A stretch of DNA of 64,000 nt. It comes from Desulfobacterales bacterium. GTDB taxonomy: Bacteria; Desulfobacterota; Desulfobacteria; Desulfobacterales; JAAELO01. The notes under the pieces are model-generated. The model saw nothing but the letters and a program-made list of their open reading frames with translations, was not told the origin of the DNA and ran no database searches. Below, in pieces: positions 1 through 8,135 of this stretch; position 1 is the stretch's first letter; each line of letters begins with the position of its first letter. The stretch covers positions 1 to 64,000 of the forward strand of contig JAAELO010000380.1 in NCBI GenBank assembly GCA_024226555.1, read 5' to 3'. Both the position numbers and the translations under genes were made by a program.

Positions 1-89
1 ATTTCAAAAAATAACGAGCCGATTTTATTACAGTTTTTTTTTGGAAATAACAAAGTATTTTTCCAAAAGAACAGTTATTAGAGATTCCC
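1..89 (-). mobile_element. MITE copy (cut by window start), subtype A
   Basis: Reads as the reverse complement of the copies at 5802 and 46960, with only one or two differences. It ends in CAGTTATTAGAGATTCCC. The other end lies outside the window. It belongs to the near-palindromic repeat family described in the findings. Confidence 0.9.
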
Positions 90-361
90 ATATCTATAAA
101 AGATCTTTTCTAATCTGTATCATAGGATTCCTAAAGATTAGAATTTAGATCTAAATACGATCGTTCATAAATGTTTTATTTATTATAGAAAAATGATGCT
201 GTTTTTATTCAGTTCTGTTTTTAAAAAATAATTTTTGCAATGCGAACAATCACACAGATGAAATGTTAAGCATTACAAGCGGACACTCTAAAACAAAGTA
301 TTTTCAGTAGAAGTGCTATTACAGATCCACATTATATATAATATTTTTTAGGGAGAATTAT

Positions 362-586
362 ATGAAATATAGTTATGAATGCCCTCAATGTATGTCAGGA
401 AATCAAGATGATCAGTTATCCTGGGTAATTATTGCTACACTTGGTTTTGGTCTTTTAATTCCAACATCCTGCAGTAATTGCAGCGCTCTTGTGATGCCCA
501 GGTGGAGAAACAAGCCACTCTTTTTAGTTCTGGCGATGTTAATTATTGTTCCACTTTATATATTGCTTTCAATACAGGGAGCCTGA
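362..586 (+). CDS. Small membrane protein with two Cys pairs
   Basis: A 74-residue protein preceded by a good ribosome site (AGGGAG) 7 nt before the ATG and an AT-rich promoter-like stretch. Residues 8-11 (CPQC) and 37-40 (CSNC) form two CxxC knuckles, which suggests a small zinc ribbon. Hydrophobic stretches lie near residues 20-36 and 53-71. The zinc-ribbon-plus-membrane-anchor layout is seen directly; no family is recognised and no function is proposed. It stands alone between a repeat copy and a gene-poor stretch. Confidence 0.6.
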   Translation: MKYSYECPQCMSGNQDDQLSWVIIATLGFGLLIPTSCSNCSALVMPRWRNKPLFLVLAMLIIVPLYILLSIQGA

Positions 587-986
587 AAATCAGATTTTTT
601 TATTGTTAGAGAAATAAGAACCTAACAAATGAAGCAAGCCTTAAGTAAGATGCTTCTTTTAGTGACCAATTTTTTGATATTATCAAACTGTTTATTAAAA
701 ATGGAGTGAATCTGTTTTCATTAAGAAAATCACTGGCACATTTTTCAAAAGCAGAAGATTTAGAAACAATGGAATTAGCCCTAAAACAGATTCCTAAAAT
801 CTTAATAACATTAATTAATATAATTTTTCTTTACTGCATTAAAAATACTACTGTTAATCCGTTCCTTATTATTGATCTGTAATTCTTTTAAATTTACTTT
901 TGTTGATTTTAAAAGAAGACCTAAAGCCTTGTCTTTTCCGTTAAAAATAGCTTGTTCAAATCCTAAAACATATTCTTCTACATAAC
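587..986. other. Gene-poor stretch
   Basis: About 400 bases without a convincing gene. On the plus strand a frame is open from about 647 to 882, but it has no ATG and no ribosome site. On the minus strand an open frame (811-1029) overlaps the end of the DUF169 gene. Either may be the relic of a gene; neither supports a call. Confidence 0.4.
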
Positions 987-1799
987 CTACGAAACTAATT
1001 TCTCCCATGAAGGAATATGAAAAATACAATCGTCTGCTTCCTGCTCCATCTGGAAGAAGAGTGGAGCAGGTAAGGTGAGTGTTAGAATCTCGTCCCGGAA
1101 ACGTCTACGCATAACTTCCCGGCCATCGTTTCTAAGCATTCCCATCACAGCTCTGGGTGCTGTAAGTTCAGCTTCAGCATATGCAAAAGAGGCAATACTG
1201 TGACAATCTGCACCCTGGGGAACCCGAACAGTGTCCGTTCCTTTCATAACCGAGCCTGCAAGTGTTACAAGGCCTGAAAGCTCAACTGGATTTACAGGGA
1301 ATATTACTGCCTGAATATTATCATCAGGCTCTGTCTTGCTTAAAGGTTTAAACAGAACATATTTATATTGAATATCATAGCGTGGTAATCCATGAAGAAG
1401 CCACCCTTTGGCCAATTCTGCATTACAGTGCATACGCTCTCCATACTCAAACATGGATTTCCAGTTTTTAGGTACAGATTCTATAAGGGCCTGATATTCA
1501 GCAAGATTATTTGTTGATCTGATCCCTTTACTAAATAAGGAGGCATAACGATCCAATGATTCATCCGATTCATCGAATTCGACTCCAAAACCTAAAGCAG
1601 CACGGCCTCCAGCGCACACAATGTTCTCACGATTGCCGCCTGCAATTTTTCCGCGTGTGCTGGCCTCTGCCAATAAATAGAGAATGCAACCGAATTTTCC
1701 ATTTTTGAACTGGAATGCATCGTCGGGAATCCTATCGCTCCAGACTATTGCCACCGGCTCAAACTCTGGTCTAAGATTTTTTACAATCACGCTTTCCAT
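987..1799 (-). CDS. DUF169 family protein
   Basis: A 270-residue protein of the DUF169 (COG2043) family, recognised by the segment around residues 35-70: a Cys-containing helix, then VCAGGRAALGFG. The family is common in anaerobes and archaea, sometimes beside corrinoid or redox genes, and has no settled biochemical role. The ribosome site AAGGAG lies 5 nt before the ATG at 1799, so I place the start there. The ATG 18 bases upstream lacks a ribosome site. It is a single minus-strand gene, with a degenerate repeat copy between it and the serpin gene. Function is not inferred. Confidence 0.75.
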   Translation of the reverse strand: MESVIVKNLRPEFEPVAIVWSDRIPDDAFQFKNGKFGCILYLLAEASTRGKIAGGNRENIVCAGGRAALGFGVEFDESDESLDRYASLFSKGIRSTNNLAEYQALIESVPKNWKSMFEYGERMHCNAELAKGWLLHGLPRYDIQYKYVLFKPLSKTEPDDNIQAVIFPVNPVELSGLVTLAGSVMKGTDTVRVPQGADCHSIASFAYAEAELTAPRAVMGMLRNDGREVMRRRFRDEILTLTLPAPLFFQMEQEADDCIFHIPSWEKLVS

Positions 1800-2027
1800 A
1801 CTTACTCCTTTTATCATTCATTATTTCAAACAATTAAATAACTTCTTAAAAACAGCTCAGTATTCGAACACTAATATGTGGTCCATATTAAATATATTAC
1901 TACATATCCATTAACGCCTACAAGCCCTTAAAGACTCTTTATTAAGTACTTATGGCTTTTATGAAAGCTTTATATAGCACATTCCACTGTTAACTGTTTG
2001 ATCAACTGTAGTCAAGGAGTAATTTTA

Positions 2028-2161
2028 TGATTGTCCTTTTGATTAATTACAGCGTTATTCTTCGAATCATATCTTCTTGAAATATAAAACCATATTCCTG
2101 CGAGATATAATTTTTGAATGCCTTGTAATTAAAGCAAAAATTCTAATTATTAGAGGTTCCC
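2028..2161 (+). mobile_element. Degenerate MITE copy, subtype C
   Basis: The right end (AATTCTAATTATTAGAGGTTCCC) is intact. The middle keeps recognisable blocks (CTTTTGATT, TTACAGCGTTATT, GCCTTGTA), but the left terminal repeat is eroded, so the left boundary is approximate. It lies between the DUF169 and serpin genes. Confidence 0.7.
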
Positions 2162-2432
2162 TTAATTCAAAATTACGATCGACCGTCATTCCTGAGAATA
2201 ATCCAAATGGAACATTTGTTTGTTGGGAGTCCAGAATCAGCTAACTGATTTTTAAAAGAGATAATAAATTTGGTTGTAACAATCTGCAATATTACAATAT
2301 AATTTTTAGGTTTTTAAAAGTATAGATTTTATTAACGTATTGGTGCTATAGAAAATAATAACGCTCACACAGAACTGTTAATAAAACAGTATCTTGTATT
2401 TTTTTACATCGAACCGTCAGAAAGGAAGTGCT

Positions 2433-3659
2433 ATGCAAGAAAGGTCCAAAACGATCTCACTGTGTATCGTGATTGGGATAATCTTAATTTGTTCTTTGGT
2501 TTTAGCAGGAGAGCAAAAAAACGAAGAGATCCTTGTTAATGACAATACAACCTTTGCTATCGAGCTCTACCAGAAGCTTTGCGATTCAGATGATAATATT
2601 TTCTTTTCGCCTTATAGCATTTCAACAGCCCTTTCTATGACATATGCTGGTGCCCGTGGTAATACCCGTAAGGAAATGGCTAAAGCTCTCAGATTCACAC
2701 TTGACCGGGATAATCTCCACGCAACCTTTGCAATAATTGAGTCAAAACTCAGCAAAATCCAGAAAGCTGGCAACGTTAAACTGAACGTTGTAAACAATTT
2801 ATGGCCACAAAAAGACTACAGGATACTGGATGAATATCTGTCTCTCATCAAGAAGCACTACGGCGTATCAATCACGCCTGTTGACTACATACAAGCAACT
2901 GAAGTTTCACGAAAAATGATAAATAAATGGGTGGAAGAAAAAACTCAGGACAAAATAAAGGATATTATACAGTCCGGCATGATAGATCCACTAACCAGGC
3001 TTGTGTTGGTGAACTCCATTTATTTCAAGGGAAACTGGAAAAAAAAATTCAAAAAAAGCCGAACAAAGGATGCTCCTTTTTACGTATCTCTTAACAAATC
3101 TGTCAAAACGCCGATGATGACTCAAAAACAGAGGTTCAGATATGCGGAGTTCAGGACTCTCAAGATTCTTGCATTGCCATATGCGGGGAATGAATTGTCC
3201 ATGATTGTATTGCTACCAAATAAAGATGTAGGACTTAAACAACTTGAGGGCAACCTGACTGTAGAGAACCTCAGGAGGTGGACAGATCGCCTACGTGAGA
3301 GAAAGCTGCTTGTTTCCTTGCCTAAGTTCAAGACTACATCCATGTTTAAATTGGATAAAACACTTATATCAATGGGTATGGTTGATGCGTTCAATGATGA
3401 CAGGGCTAATTTTGCCGGGATAAACGGTAGCCCCAAAGGGTTGTTCATTAAGCCTTTAGTTCATAAAGCATTTATTGTTGTGAATGAGTATGGCACTGAA
3501 GCAGCAGCCGCAACAGCCATAGTTATGAAAACAAAATCTATTCCATATATACCTGTTTTTCGAGCAGATCGACCATTTATTTTTCTGATTCAGGAGAATA
3601 AAACCAGGAATATTCTATTTATGGGAAGAATGAATGATCCGACAAAGACAGGAGAATGA
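2433..3659 (+). CDS. Secreted serpin (serine protease inhibitor)
   Basis: A full-length serpin of 408 residues. The start at 2433 is chosen because AGGAAG lies just upstream; the in-frame ATG at 2394 has no ribosome site. Residues 1-26 form a signal peptide (basic start, then a hydrophobic core ending LVLAG), so the protein is exported. The family motifs NIFFSPYSISTALSM, LVLVNSIYFKGNW and a C-terminal FIFLI are present. The reactive-centre hinge GTEAAAATA is of the inhibitory type. Counting from its Gly as P15 gives P1-P1' as Lys-Ser (codons at 3534-3539), which predicts inhibition of trypsin-like proteases. It lies 49 bases before the EFR1 gene on the same strand, possibly co-transcribed. 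Confidence 0.93.
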   Translation: MQERSKTISLCIVIGIILICSLVLAGEQKNEEILVNDNTTFAIELYQKLCDSDDNIFFSPYSISTALSMTYAGARGNTRKEMAKALRFTLDRDNLHATFAIIESKLSKIQKAGNVKLNVVNNLWPQKDYRILDEYLSLIKKHYGVSITPVDYIQATEVSRKMINKWVEEKTQDKIKDIIQSGMIDPLTRLVLVNSIYFKGNWKKKFKKSRTKDAPFYVSLNKSVKTPMMTQKQRFRYAEFRTLKILALPYAGNELSMIVLLPNKDVGLKQLEGNLTVENLRRWTDRLRERKLLVSLPKFKTTSMFKLDKTLISMGMVDAFNDDRANFAGINGSPKGLFIKPLVHKAFIVVNEYGTEAAAATAIVMKTKSIPYIPVFRADRPFIFLIQENKTRNILFMGRMNDPTKTGE

Positions 3660-3708
3660 AGGTAAGTAGTAAAATCTCTACGTAGAAAAGAAAGAACAAG
3701 GAATTATA

Positions 3709-4815
3709 ATGAAATCATTTGACTCATCTCTATTATATGTTTTAAGCGGTACTGGTAACACTTACCGGGTAGCATGCTGGATAAAAGAATCCTTTGAAAA
3801 AACTGGAATTATGACTTGTATCAAATTTATTGAAGATGCTGACTTCCAAAGTGATTTTCAAAATCCTGACAAACAACTGACAGCTGTTTTATTTCCAACC
3901 CATGGATTTATGCCGCCATGGTCCATGATCAAATTTCTGTTCAGGATGCCCCGCCAAAAGAGAGTGCCGGTCATGAGTATTGCAACCAGGGGTGCTGTCT
4001 GGCTTGGACCTGTAAAAATACCTGGAGCAGCAGGGTTTTCTAACTTTTTTTCATCTTTAATTCTCTTGTTCAAAAGGTATGATATTCGGGGCTTTTTCAG
4101 CCTGGACATGGCTGCCAATATGAACAATCTTCATCCCAGTCTCAGTACAGAAACTGTGAAAAGTATTTCAGAAAAATCCAAAAGCAGAATTAATTTATTT
4201 TTGAACCCTGTATTGTCAGGAAAGCGGGTTCTGTTTACCCTGAACAACTTGTATGAAGGAATCTGGTCAGGTCTTTTATTTTGGCTAATACCCATATTTC
4301 CAATTCTCTATCTTATCTATGGAAAGACAAGCATGGCAAAAATCATGTTTGCCAGTAATAATTGCGTCTCCTGCGGGATGTGTGCAAAGCTCTGCCCAAA
4401 CAATGGCATTGAAATGAAAAATTTCCTTGGTAAAAAGCGACCGTTTTGGACCTATCATTGTGAAAACTGCATGCGATGCATGGGGTATTGCAAAAAGAAG
4501 GCTGTGGAAGCCGGGCACTCTCTAGGTGTTTTACAATTCTTTTTACTAACTATTCCAATTTTTGCTAAGTTACTCTCATTATTAACTTCTTATACAGGGA
4601 TATCTTTTGAAATTAATAATTTTTGGATTATGAGTTTGGTTGAATCATTATACTATTTGCCAGCTCTTCTTTTATCTTACTGGGTTTTCTGGCTGTTGAT
4701 TCGAATTCCTGTAGTAAATACTATTTTCAGTGTAACAACGCTAACACATTATTTTAAACGTTACCATGATCCGGAAACCAGTATTAAAGATCTTTTTAAA
4801 AAGGAAGCGAAATAA
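3709..4815 (+). CDS. EFR1-family flavodoxin/ferredoxin membrane protein
   Basis: A 368-residue protein of the EFR1 type. The N-terminal part (about 1-175) is flavodoxin-like, with an FMN phosphate loop SGTGNT at 13-18. A hydrophobic segment (about 186-205) follows. Two [4Fe-4S] ferredoxin motifs come next: CVSCGMCAKLCP near 219-230 and CENCMRCMGYC near 249-259. Two further membrane segments lie near 270-290 and 310-335. The combination suggests a membrane-bound electron-transfer protein handling low-potential electrons. The redox partner is unknown. The ribosome site AAGGA is 7 nt before the ATG. Confidence 0.85.
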   Translation: MKSFDSSLLYVLSGTGNTYRVACWIKESFEKTGIMTCIKFIEDADFQSDFQNPDKQLTAVLFPTHGFMPPWSMIKFLFRMPRQKRVPVMSIATRGAVWLGPVKIPGAAGFSNFFSSLILLFKRYDIRGFFSLDMAANMNNLHPSLSTETVKSISEKSKSRINLFLNPVLSGKRVLFTLNNLYEGIWSGLLFWLIPIFPILYLIYGKTSMAKIMFASNNCVSCGMCAKLCPNNGIEMKNFLGKKRPFWTYHCENCMRCMGYCKKKAVEAGHSLGVLQFFLLTIPIFAKLLSLLTSYTGISFEINNFWIMSLVESLYYLPALLLSYWVFWLLIRIPVVNTIFSVTTLTHYFKRYHDPETSIKDLFKKEAK

Positions 4816-4865
4816 AAAAGGAAATCGCCAACCTTAATTTACATTATCATTTTGATTTTTTATCT

Positions 4866-4944
4866 AAGGAATCTTTAATTGAACTATTTGTTTATCCATT
4901 ACTTTTTAAACCATTTCAATTAGCTCAAAATATTAGAGATTCCC
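4866..4944. mobile_element. Probable MITE remnant
   Basis: The right terminal repeat TATTAGAGATTCCC (4931-4944) is clear. A weak match to the left end (AAGGAATCTTTAATT, from 4866) lies 65 bases before it. This looks like an internally deleted, eroded copy. The right end is secure; the left end is a guess. Confidence 0.5.
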
Positions 4945-5140
4945 TTGTATCAAAGTAAAGATATTTACGGTTTTTGATACTGACAAATCCAGCATTTTCA
5001 AGATATATAGTAAAGATGTCCATCAAATCAAGGAGCTCTTTAAAGAAAAATTTCCTGTTTCGTTCAAAAGCTCTTTTTTGTCAGATCCCGGGATGAGCAG
5101 ACTATTGCCTTTGTTAAAAATATTTGATTATCGTATTTAA
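4945..5140 (+). pseudogene. Coding remnant abutting a MITE end
   Basis: A frame open for about 65 codons begins right after the repeat end and stops with TAA at 5138-5140. It reads as ordinary coding sequence (FTVFDTDKSSIFKIYSK, later FLSDPGMSRLLPLLKIF) but has no start codon or ribosome site near its beginning. It is most simply the 3' end of a gene cut off by repeat insertion or deletion. The family is not recognised. Confidence 0.4.
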
Positions 5141-5229
5141 GCAAATTTTATGCACAATTGAACAATACTAATCACTTACTTTTAATGTATTTATTTCTCT
5201 TGATTATGGGAACGAAATAAATTACTCAA

Positions 5230-5358
5230 GGGAACCTCTAATATCTAGAATTTTGCTTGAAATACAAGGGTGAGAAAATGTAACGAGCTGATTTTAAAAC
5301 AGTTATATTTTACGAACAACGCTGTAGTTCGATCAAAAGGCAGCTATTAGAGATTCCC
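5230..5358 (-). mobile_element. MITE copy, subtype C
   Basis: A 129-bp element starting GGGAACCTCTAATA and ending TTAGAGATTCCC, in the opposite orientation to the copy at 5802. Flanking tetramers are TCAA and TCAG, an imperfect direct repeat. It lies 72 bases upstream of the SMR gene. Confidence 0.9.
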
Positions 5359-5430
5359 TCAGGTAAAACAGTTGCTTTTGTTTTATTAGTCGTAATGATC
5401 TCGAAATTAAATTCAGGGAGAGGAGTTAAA

Positions 5431-5751
5431 ATGGGTTATTTATATCTATCGATAGCAATAATAGCAGAAGTTGTCGGAACGAGTGCCTTAAAGGAATCTG
5501 CTGAATTCACTAAGTTAGGTCCGTCTATTATTGTAATTATTAGTTACGGTTTAGCTTTCTATTTCTTATCGCTTGTATTGGTGACAATTCCTGTTGGAAT
5601 TGCTTATGCTATCTGGTCCGGGATTGGAATTGCAATAATTACAATTATTGGAGCATTGTTATTTAAGCAAGTACCAGATATTCCCGCAATAACAGGAATT
5701 TTTTTAATAATAACAGGGGTCGTGATAATCAATGTATTTTCGAAAACGTAA
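5431..5751 (+). CDS. Small multidrug resistance (SMR/EmrE-type) efflux protein
   Basis: A 106-residue four-helix membrane protein of the SMR family. The ribosome site AGGAG lies 6 nt before the ATG at 5431, so the longer frame from 5395 is rejected. The membrane-embedded acidic residue of the family is present (Glu13 in IIAEVVGTSALK, equivalent to EmrE Glu14), as is the WSG motif in helix 3 (AYAIWSGIG). Such proteins work as antiparallel homodimers that exchange protons for cationic compounds such as quaternary ammonium or guanidinium; the substrate cannot be told from sequence. The gene stands between two oppositely oriented repeat elements. Confidence 0.93.
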   Translation: MGYLYLSIAIIAEVVGTSALKESAEFTKLGPSIIVIISYGLAFYFLSLVLVTIPVGIAYAIWSGIGIAIITIIGALLFKQVPDIPAITGIFLIITGVVIINVFSKT

Positions 5752-5801
5752 GTTAAGTCATTAACTCATCTTTATTTGTACTGTTATATTTATTTACTTA
5801 A

Positions 5802-5930
5802 GGGAATCTCTAATAACTGTTCTTTTGGCAAAATACTTTGTTATTTCCAAAAAAAACTGTAATAAAATCGGCTCGTTATTTTTTGAAATGCCTTGTATTT
5901 TATCCAAAATTCTAATTATTAGAGGTTCCC
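5802..5930 (+). mobile_element. MITE copy, subtype A, TTAA duplication
   Basis: A 129-bp element starting GGGAATCTCTAATAACTG and ending AATTATTAGAGGTTCCC, flanked by a perfect TTAA direct repeat (5798-5801 and 5931-5934). It is almost identical to the copy at 46960. Its interior carries an open frame with an ATG at 5825 that runs into the downstream methyltransferase. Confidence 0.95.
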
Positions 5931-5953
5931 TTAAAAGGGGCATTGAAGAAACT

Positions 5954-6607
5954 ATGAGAAGCAATAATACTAAGATGAAACAAAAATACAAAACATTTTC
6001 TATAATCTATGATAACATTTTTAAATTACTCGAAAACTTAATATTTATGAACAAAAAAAATAGTCCACGTTATGCTCTGGGAAGTAAAATTAAAAATAAT
6101 AATCTCCAGATTTTAGATGTTTGTTGTGGTTCAGGAAGAGCTTCCTTACCTTTTGCAGGTAGCACCAATACTATTGTTGGAATAGATTTGTCTTCAGATA
6201 TGCTTGCCCTTGCAAAAAAAAAGAATGGTAAAACAAGATCGCAGAATGTCTCTTTCCTTCAAATGGATGCAACCAAAATTGATTTTCCTGATGAAAAATT
6301 TGATGTGGTTATGAGTTCATTTGCTTTGCATGAAATGAATTCTGATCTAATGACAAGTGTTTTAATGGAGAAATATCGTGTTCTAAAAAAAGGAGGTAAA
6401 CTTTATATCGTTGATTATGGAGAAGAATATTCATTTTTAAATAAGTTGATTTTCTCAACCTATTTAAAAATTTGTTATCCTGAGCGAATCATGGACTTTT
6501 TAAAATACGATTGGGACCAAATACTAAGCAGCATTCATTTTCAATTTGATTATATTGAAAAATACAAGATATCAAGATTGATTTGTGCCACAAAAATCGA
6601 TAATTAA
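5954..6607 (+). CDS. Class I SAM-dependent methyltransferase
   Basis: About 217 residues. SAM-binding motif I is DVCCGSGRASL, followed by IVGIDLSSDML, then motif FDVVMSSFALHEM and a post-motif stretch KKGGKLYIVDYG, typical of UbiE/Methyltransf_11-type enzymes. The substrate is unknown. The frame stays open upstream to an ATG at 5825 inside a MITE, but those 43 codons are repeat-derived and are a near-copy of the repeat ORF at 46983. I take the ATG at 5954 (or 5975) as the native start, though neither has a strong ribosome site. The insertion probably separated the gene from its original promoter or 5' end. Confidence 0.8.
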   Translation: MRSNNTKMKQKYKTFSIIYDNIFKLLENLIFMNKKNSPRYALGSKIKNNNLQILDVCCGSGRASLPFAGSTNTIVGIDLSSDMLALAKKKNGKTRSQNVSFLQMDATKIDFPDEKFDVVMSSFALHEMNSDLMTSVLMEKYRVLKKGGKLYIVDYGEEYSFLNKLIFSTYLKICYPERIMDFLKYDWDQILSSIHFQFDYIEKYKISRLICATKIDN

Positions 6608-6643
6608 ATCAGGAACTATCTTTTTCTTGCAAAACTTACTAAA

Positions 6644-6773
6644 GGGAATCTCTAATAATTGGAATTTCTGATGAAAAACAAGGCATAACAAAAAACAACG
6701 GGTAGATTTTACTACAGTTTTTTTTTGTTATAACGCTGTGTTTCGCAAAAAAGATCAGTTATTAGAGATTCCC
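6644..6773 (-). mobile_element. MITE copy, subtype B, TAAA duplication
   Basis: A 130-bp element starting GGGAATCTCTAATAATTGG and ending CAGTTATTAGAGATTCCC, with a perfect TAAA direct repeat on both sides (6640-6643, 6774-6777). Confidence 0.93.
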
Positions 6774-6777
6774 TAAA

Positions 6778-7118
6778 TTTAATAAAACATTTGTTTAGGT
6801 ATTCTTTGTAGCAGGCAGCTTTTTACTTTATCTTTTATGTTTGAGATACATAGAAATAAGGCAAGTACATTTTGTGCTGGCCTTTATATCTCTGCTTATG
6901 GTATCTTACGATTCAGTTTCATTTCTAATATTAATCTTGTTTCATTGAGGTATTGTACTTTGTCGGAAAGATATCACCAGATACTCCGGTAAAGTAGTCA
7001 AACAGGAAAATGTAGTTTTTTTATGGTACTAATTTATTTGTTAACCTTTAATGTATAACCTTTTATTAACTGATAAGTGAATTTCTTTTAAACTGATAAA
7101 ACAGGAGTAAAGAAACAA
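6778..7118. other. AT-rich intergenic stretch
   Basis: About 340 bases between the repeat at 6644 and the next methyltransferase. No coding frame, tRNA or clear hairpin was seen. It presumably contains the promoter of the gene at 7119. Confidence 0.4.
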
Positions 7119-7982
7119 ATGGATAGCAAAGAAGTCGGTTTGGTTGCAGTGCAACAATTAACAGGTGTTGAAGATTTACATTACGGATTCTGGGATGAGG
7201 ATGTAAAACCAGAAATTCTTGAATTTAAGAATGCCCAGATACGTTATACAGAGTTTGTACTTTCAGCTGTTAAAAATGAGATTGAAGATCCTGCAAATGC
7301 AAAAATCCTGGAGGTAGGGTGCGGAACAGGAGCGATGTTAGCACAGCTTCTAAGTTCCGGTTACCGAATTGACGGTGTTATACCTTCGGAGCATTTAGAA
7401 AAAAAAGTGAATGAGAAAGTTGAAAAGACTGTTTCGGATTATAAGCCAAGGATTTTTGGTTGTACTTTTGAGGCAATTCTGGAAAATCATGATGTTGATA
7501 AGTATGATCTTATTGTTTTTAGTGAAAGTTTTCAATATGTTCAAATTGAAACAAATTTTTCTTTACTAAAGACCCTTTTGAAAGAGGGCGGAAAAGTAGT
7601 AATCTGTGATTTCTTTAAATCAGTTCATCATGGGGATGGTGGTCCTGGGGATAGTAGTTTTGGTGGAGGACATCCCATAATGACATTTTACAAACTTATA
7701 GAGGAAAATAACTTTATGATTTTACAGGATAAAGATATTACTAAAAACATGAGTTTGAACCTTGAACTGATTGAAGAGATTCTTATGGAAAGAGTTCTGC
7801 CAACAGTACAGGTTCTGGACAAATATACATCATTAAAGTATCCAACGATCAGCAAATTGGTCAAATTTATTTACAGAAAAAAACTAAAAAAACTGAAATA
7901 CAAATACATAGCCGGGAATCGTAGTCGAAAAACCTTTGAGCGGTATAAAAACTACAGGTTGGTAGTTCTTGGGAAAAGTTAA
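7119..7982 (+). CDS. Class I SAM-dependent methyltransferase
   Basis: A 287-residue methyltransferase. Motif I (ILEVGCGTGAMLAQLL) lies near residues 64-79, with motif YDLIVFSESFQYV and post-motif KEGGKVVICDFF downstream. An HPIMTFYKLIEENNF segment and a basic C-terminal tail (RKKLKKLKYKY) follow. The layout is that of small-molecule or lipid methyltransferases related to Methyltransf_11/25, but the substrate cannot be named. The ribosome site AGGAG lies 11 nt before the ATG. A strong terminator hairpin follows at 8077. It is not similar enough to the gene at 5954 to be a recent duplicate. Confidence 0.8.
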   Translation: MDSKEVGLVAVQQLTGVEDLHYGFWDEDVKPEILEFKNAQIRYTEFVLSAVKNEIEDPANAKILEVGCGTGAMLAQLLSSGYRIDGVIPSEHLEKKVNEKVEKTVSDYKPRIFGCTFEAILENHDVDKYDLIVFSESFQYVQIETNFSLLKTLLKEGGKVVICDFFKSVHHGDGGPGDSSFGGGHPIMTFYKLIEENNFMILQDKDITKNMSLNLELIEEILMERVLPTVQVLDKYTSLKYPTISKLVKFIYRKKLKKLKYKYIAGNRSRKTFERYKNYRLVVLGKS

Positions 7983-8076
7983 AAGTGTTGTGGTAATAAA
8001 TGCCAAACTATTGAAAGTATATCTATTTCAACATATTTATTTATAATATTGAGATTTTGTAAAATTAACCGACTCA

Positions 8077-8105
8077 AAACAGCCTTAATATTTAAGGCTG
8101 TTTTT
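8077..8105 (+). terminator. Rho-independent terminator (probably bidirectional)
   Basis: An inverted repeat, AACAGCCTTAA and its complement with a 3-nt loop, is followed by TTTTT on the plus strand. A-rich sequence on the other side gives U's on the minus strand too. It lies between the convergent genes ending at 7982 and 8136 and can serve both. Confidence 0.85.
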
Positions 8106-8135
8106 CTCGGGGAAATCATTTAGTTTTCTTCTTTA

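Noticed and set aside
647-882. Plus-strand open stretch of about 75 codons
   Set aside because: It reads like coding sequence (SLAHFSKAEDLETMELALKQ) but has no ATG, no ribosome site and no recognised family.
811-1029. 72-codon minus-strand frame overlapping the DUF169 gene end
   Set aside because: It overlaps a supported gene in another frame, lacks a ribosome site and has no recognisable domain. It might be a remnant, but nothing supports expression.
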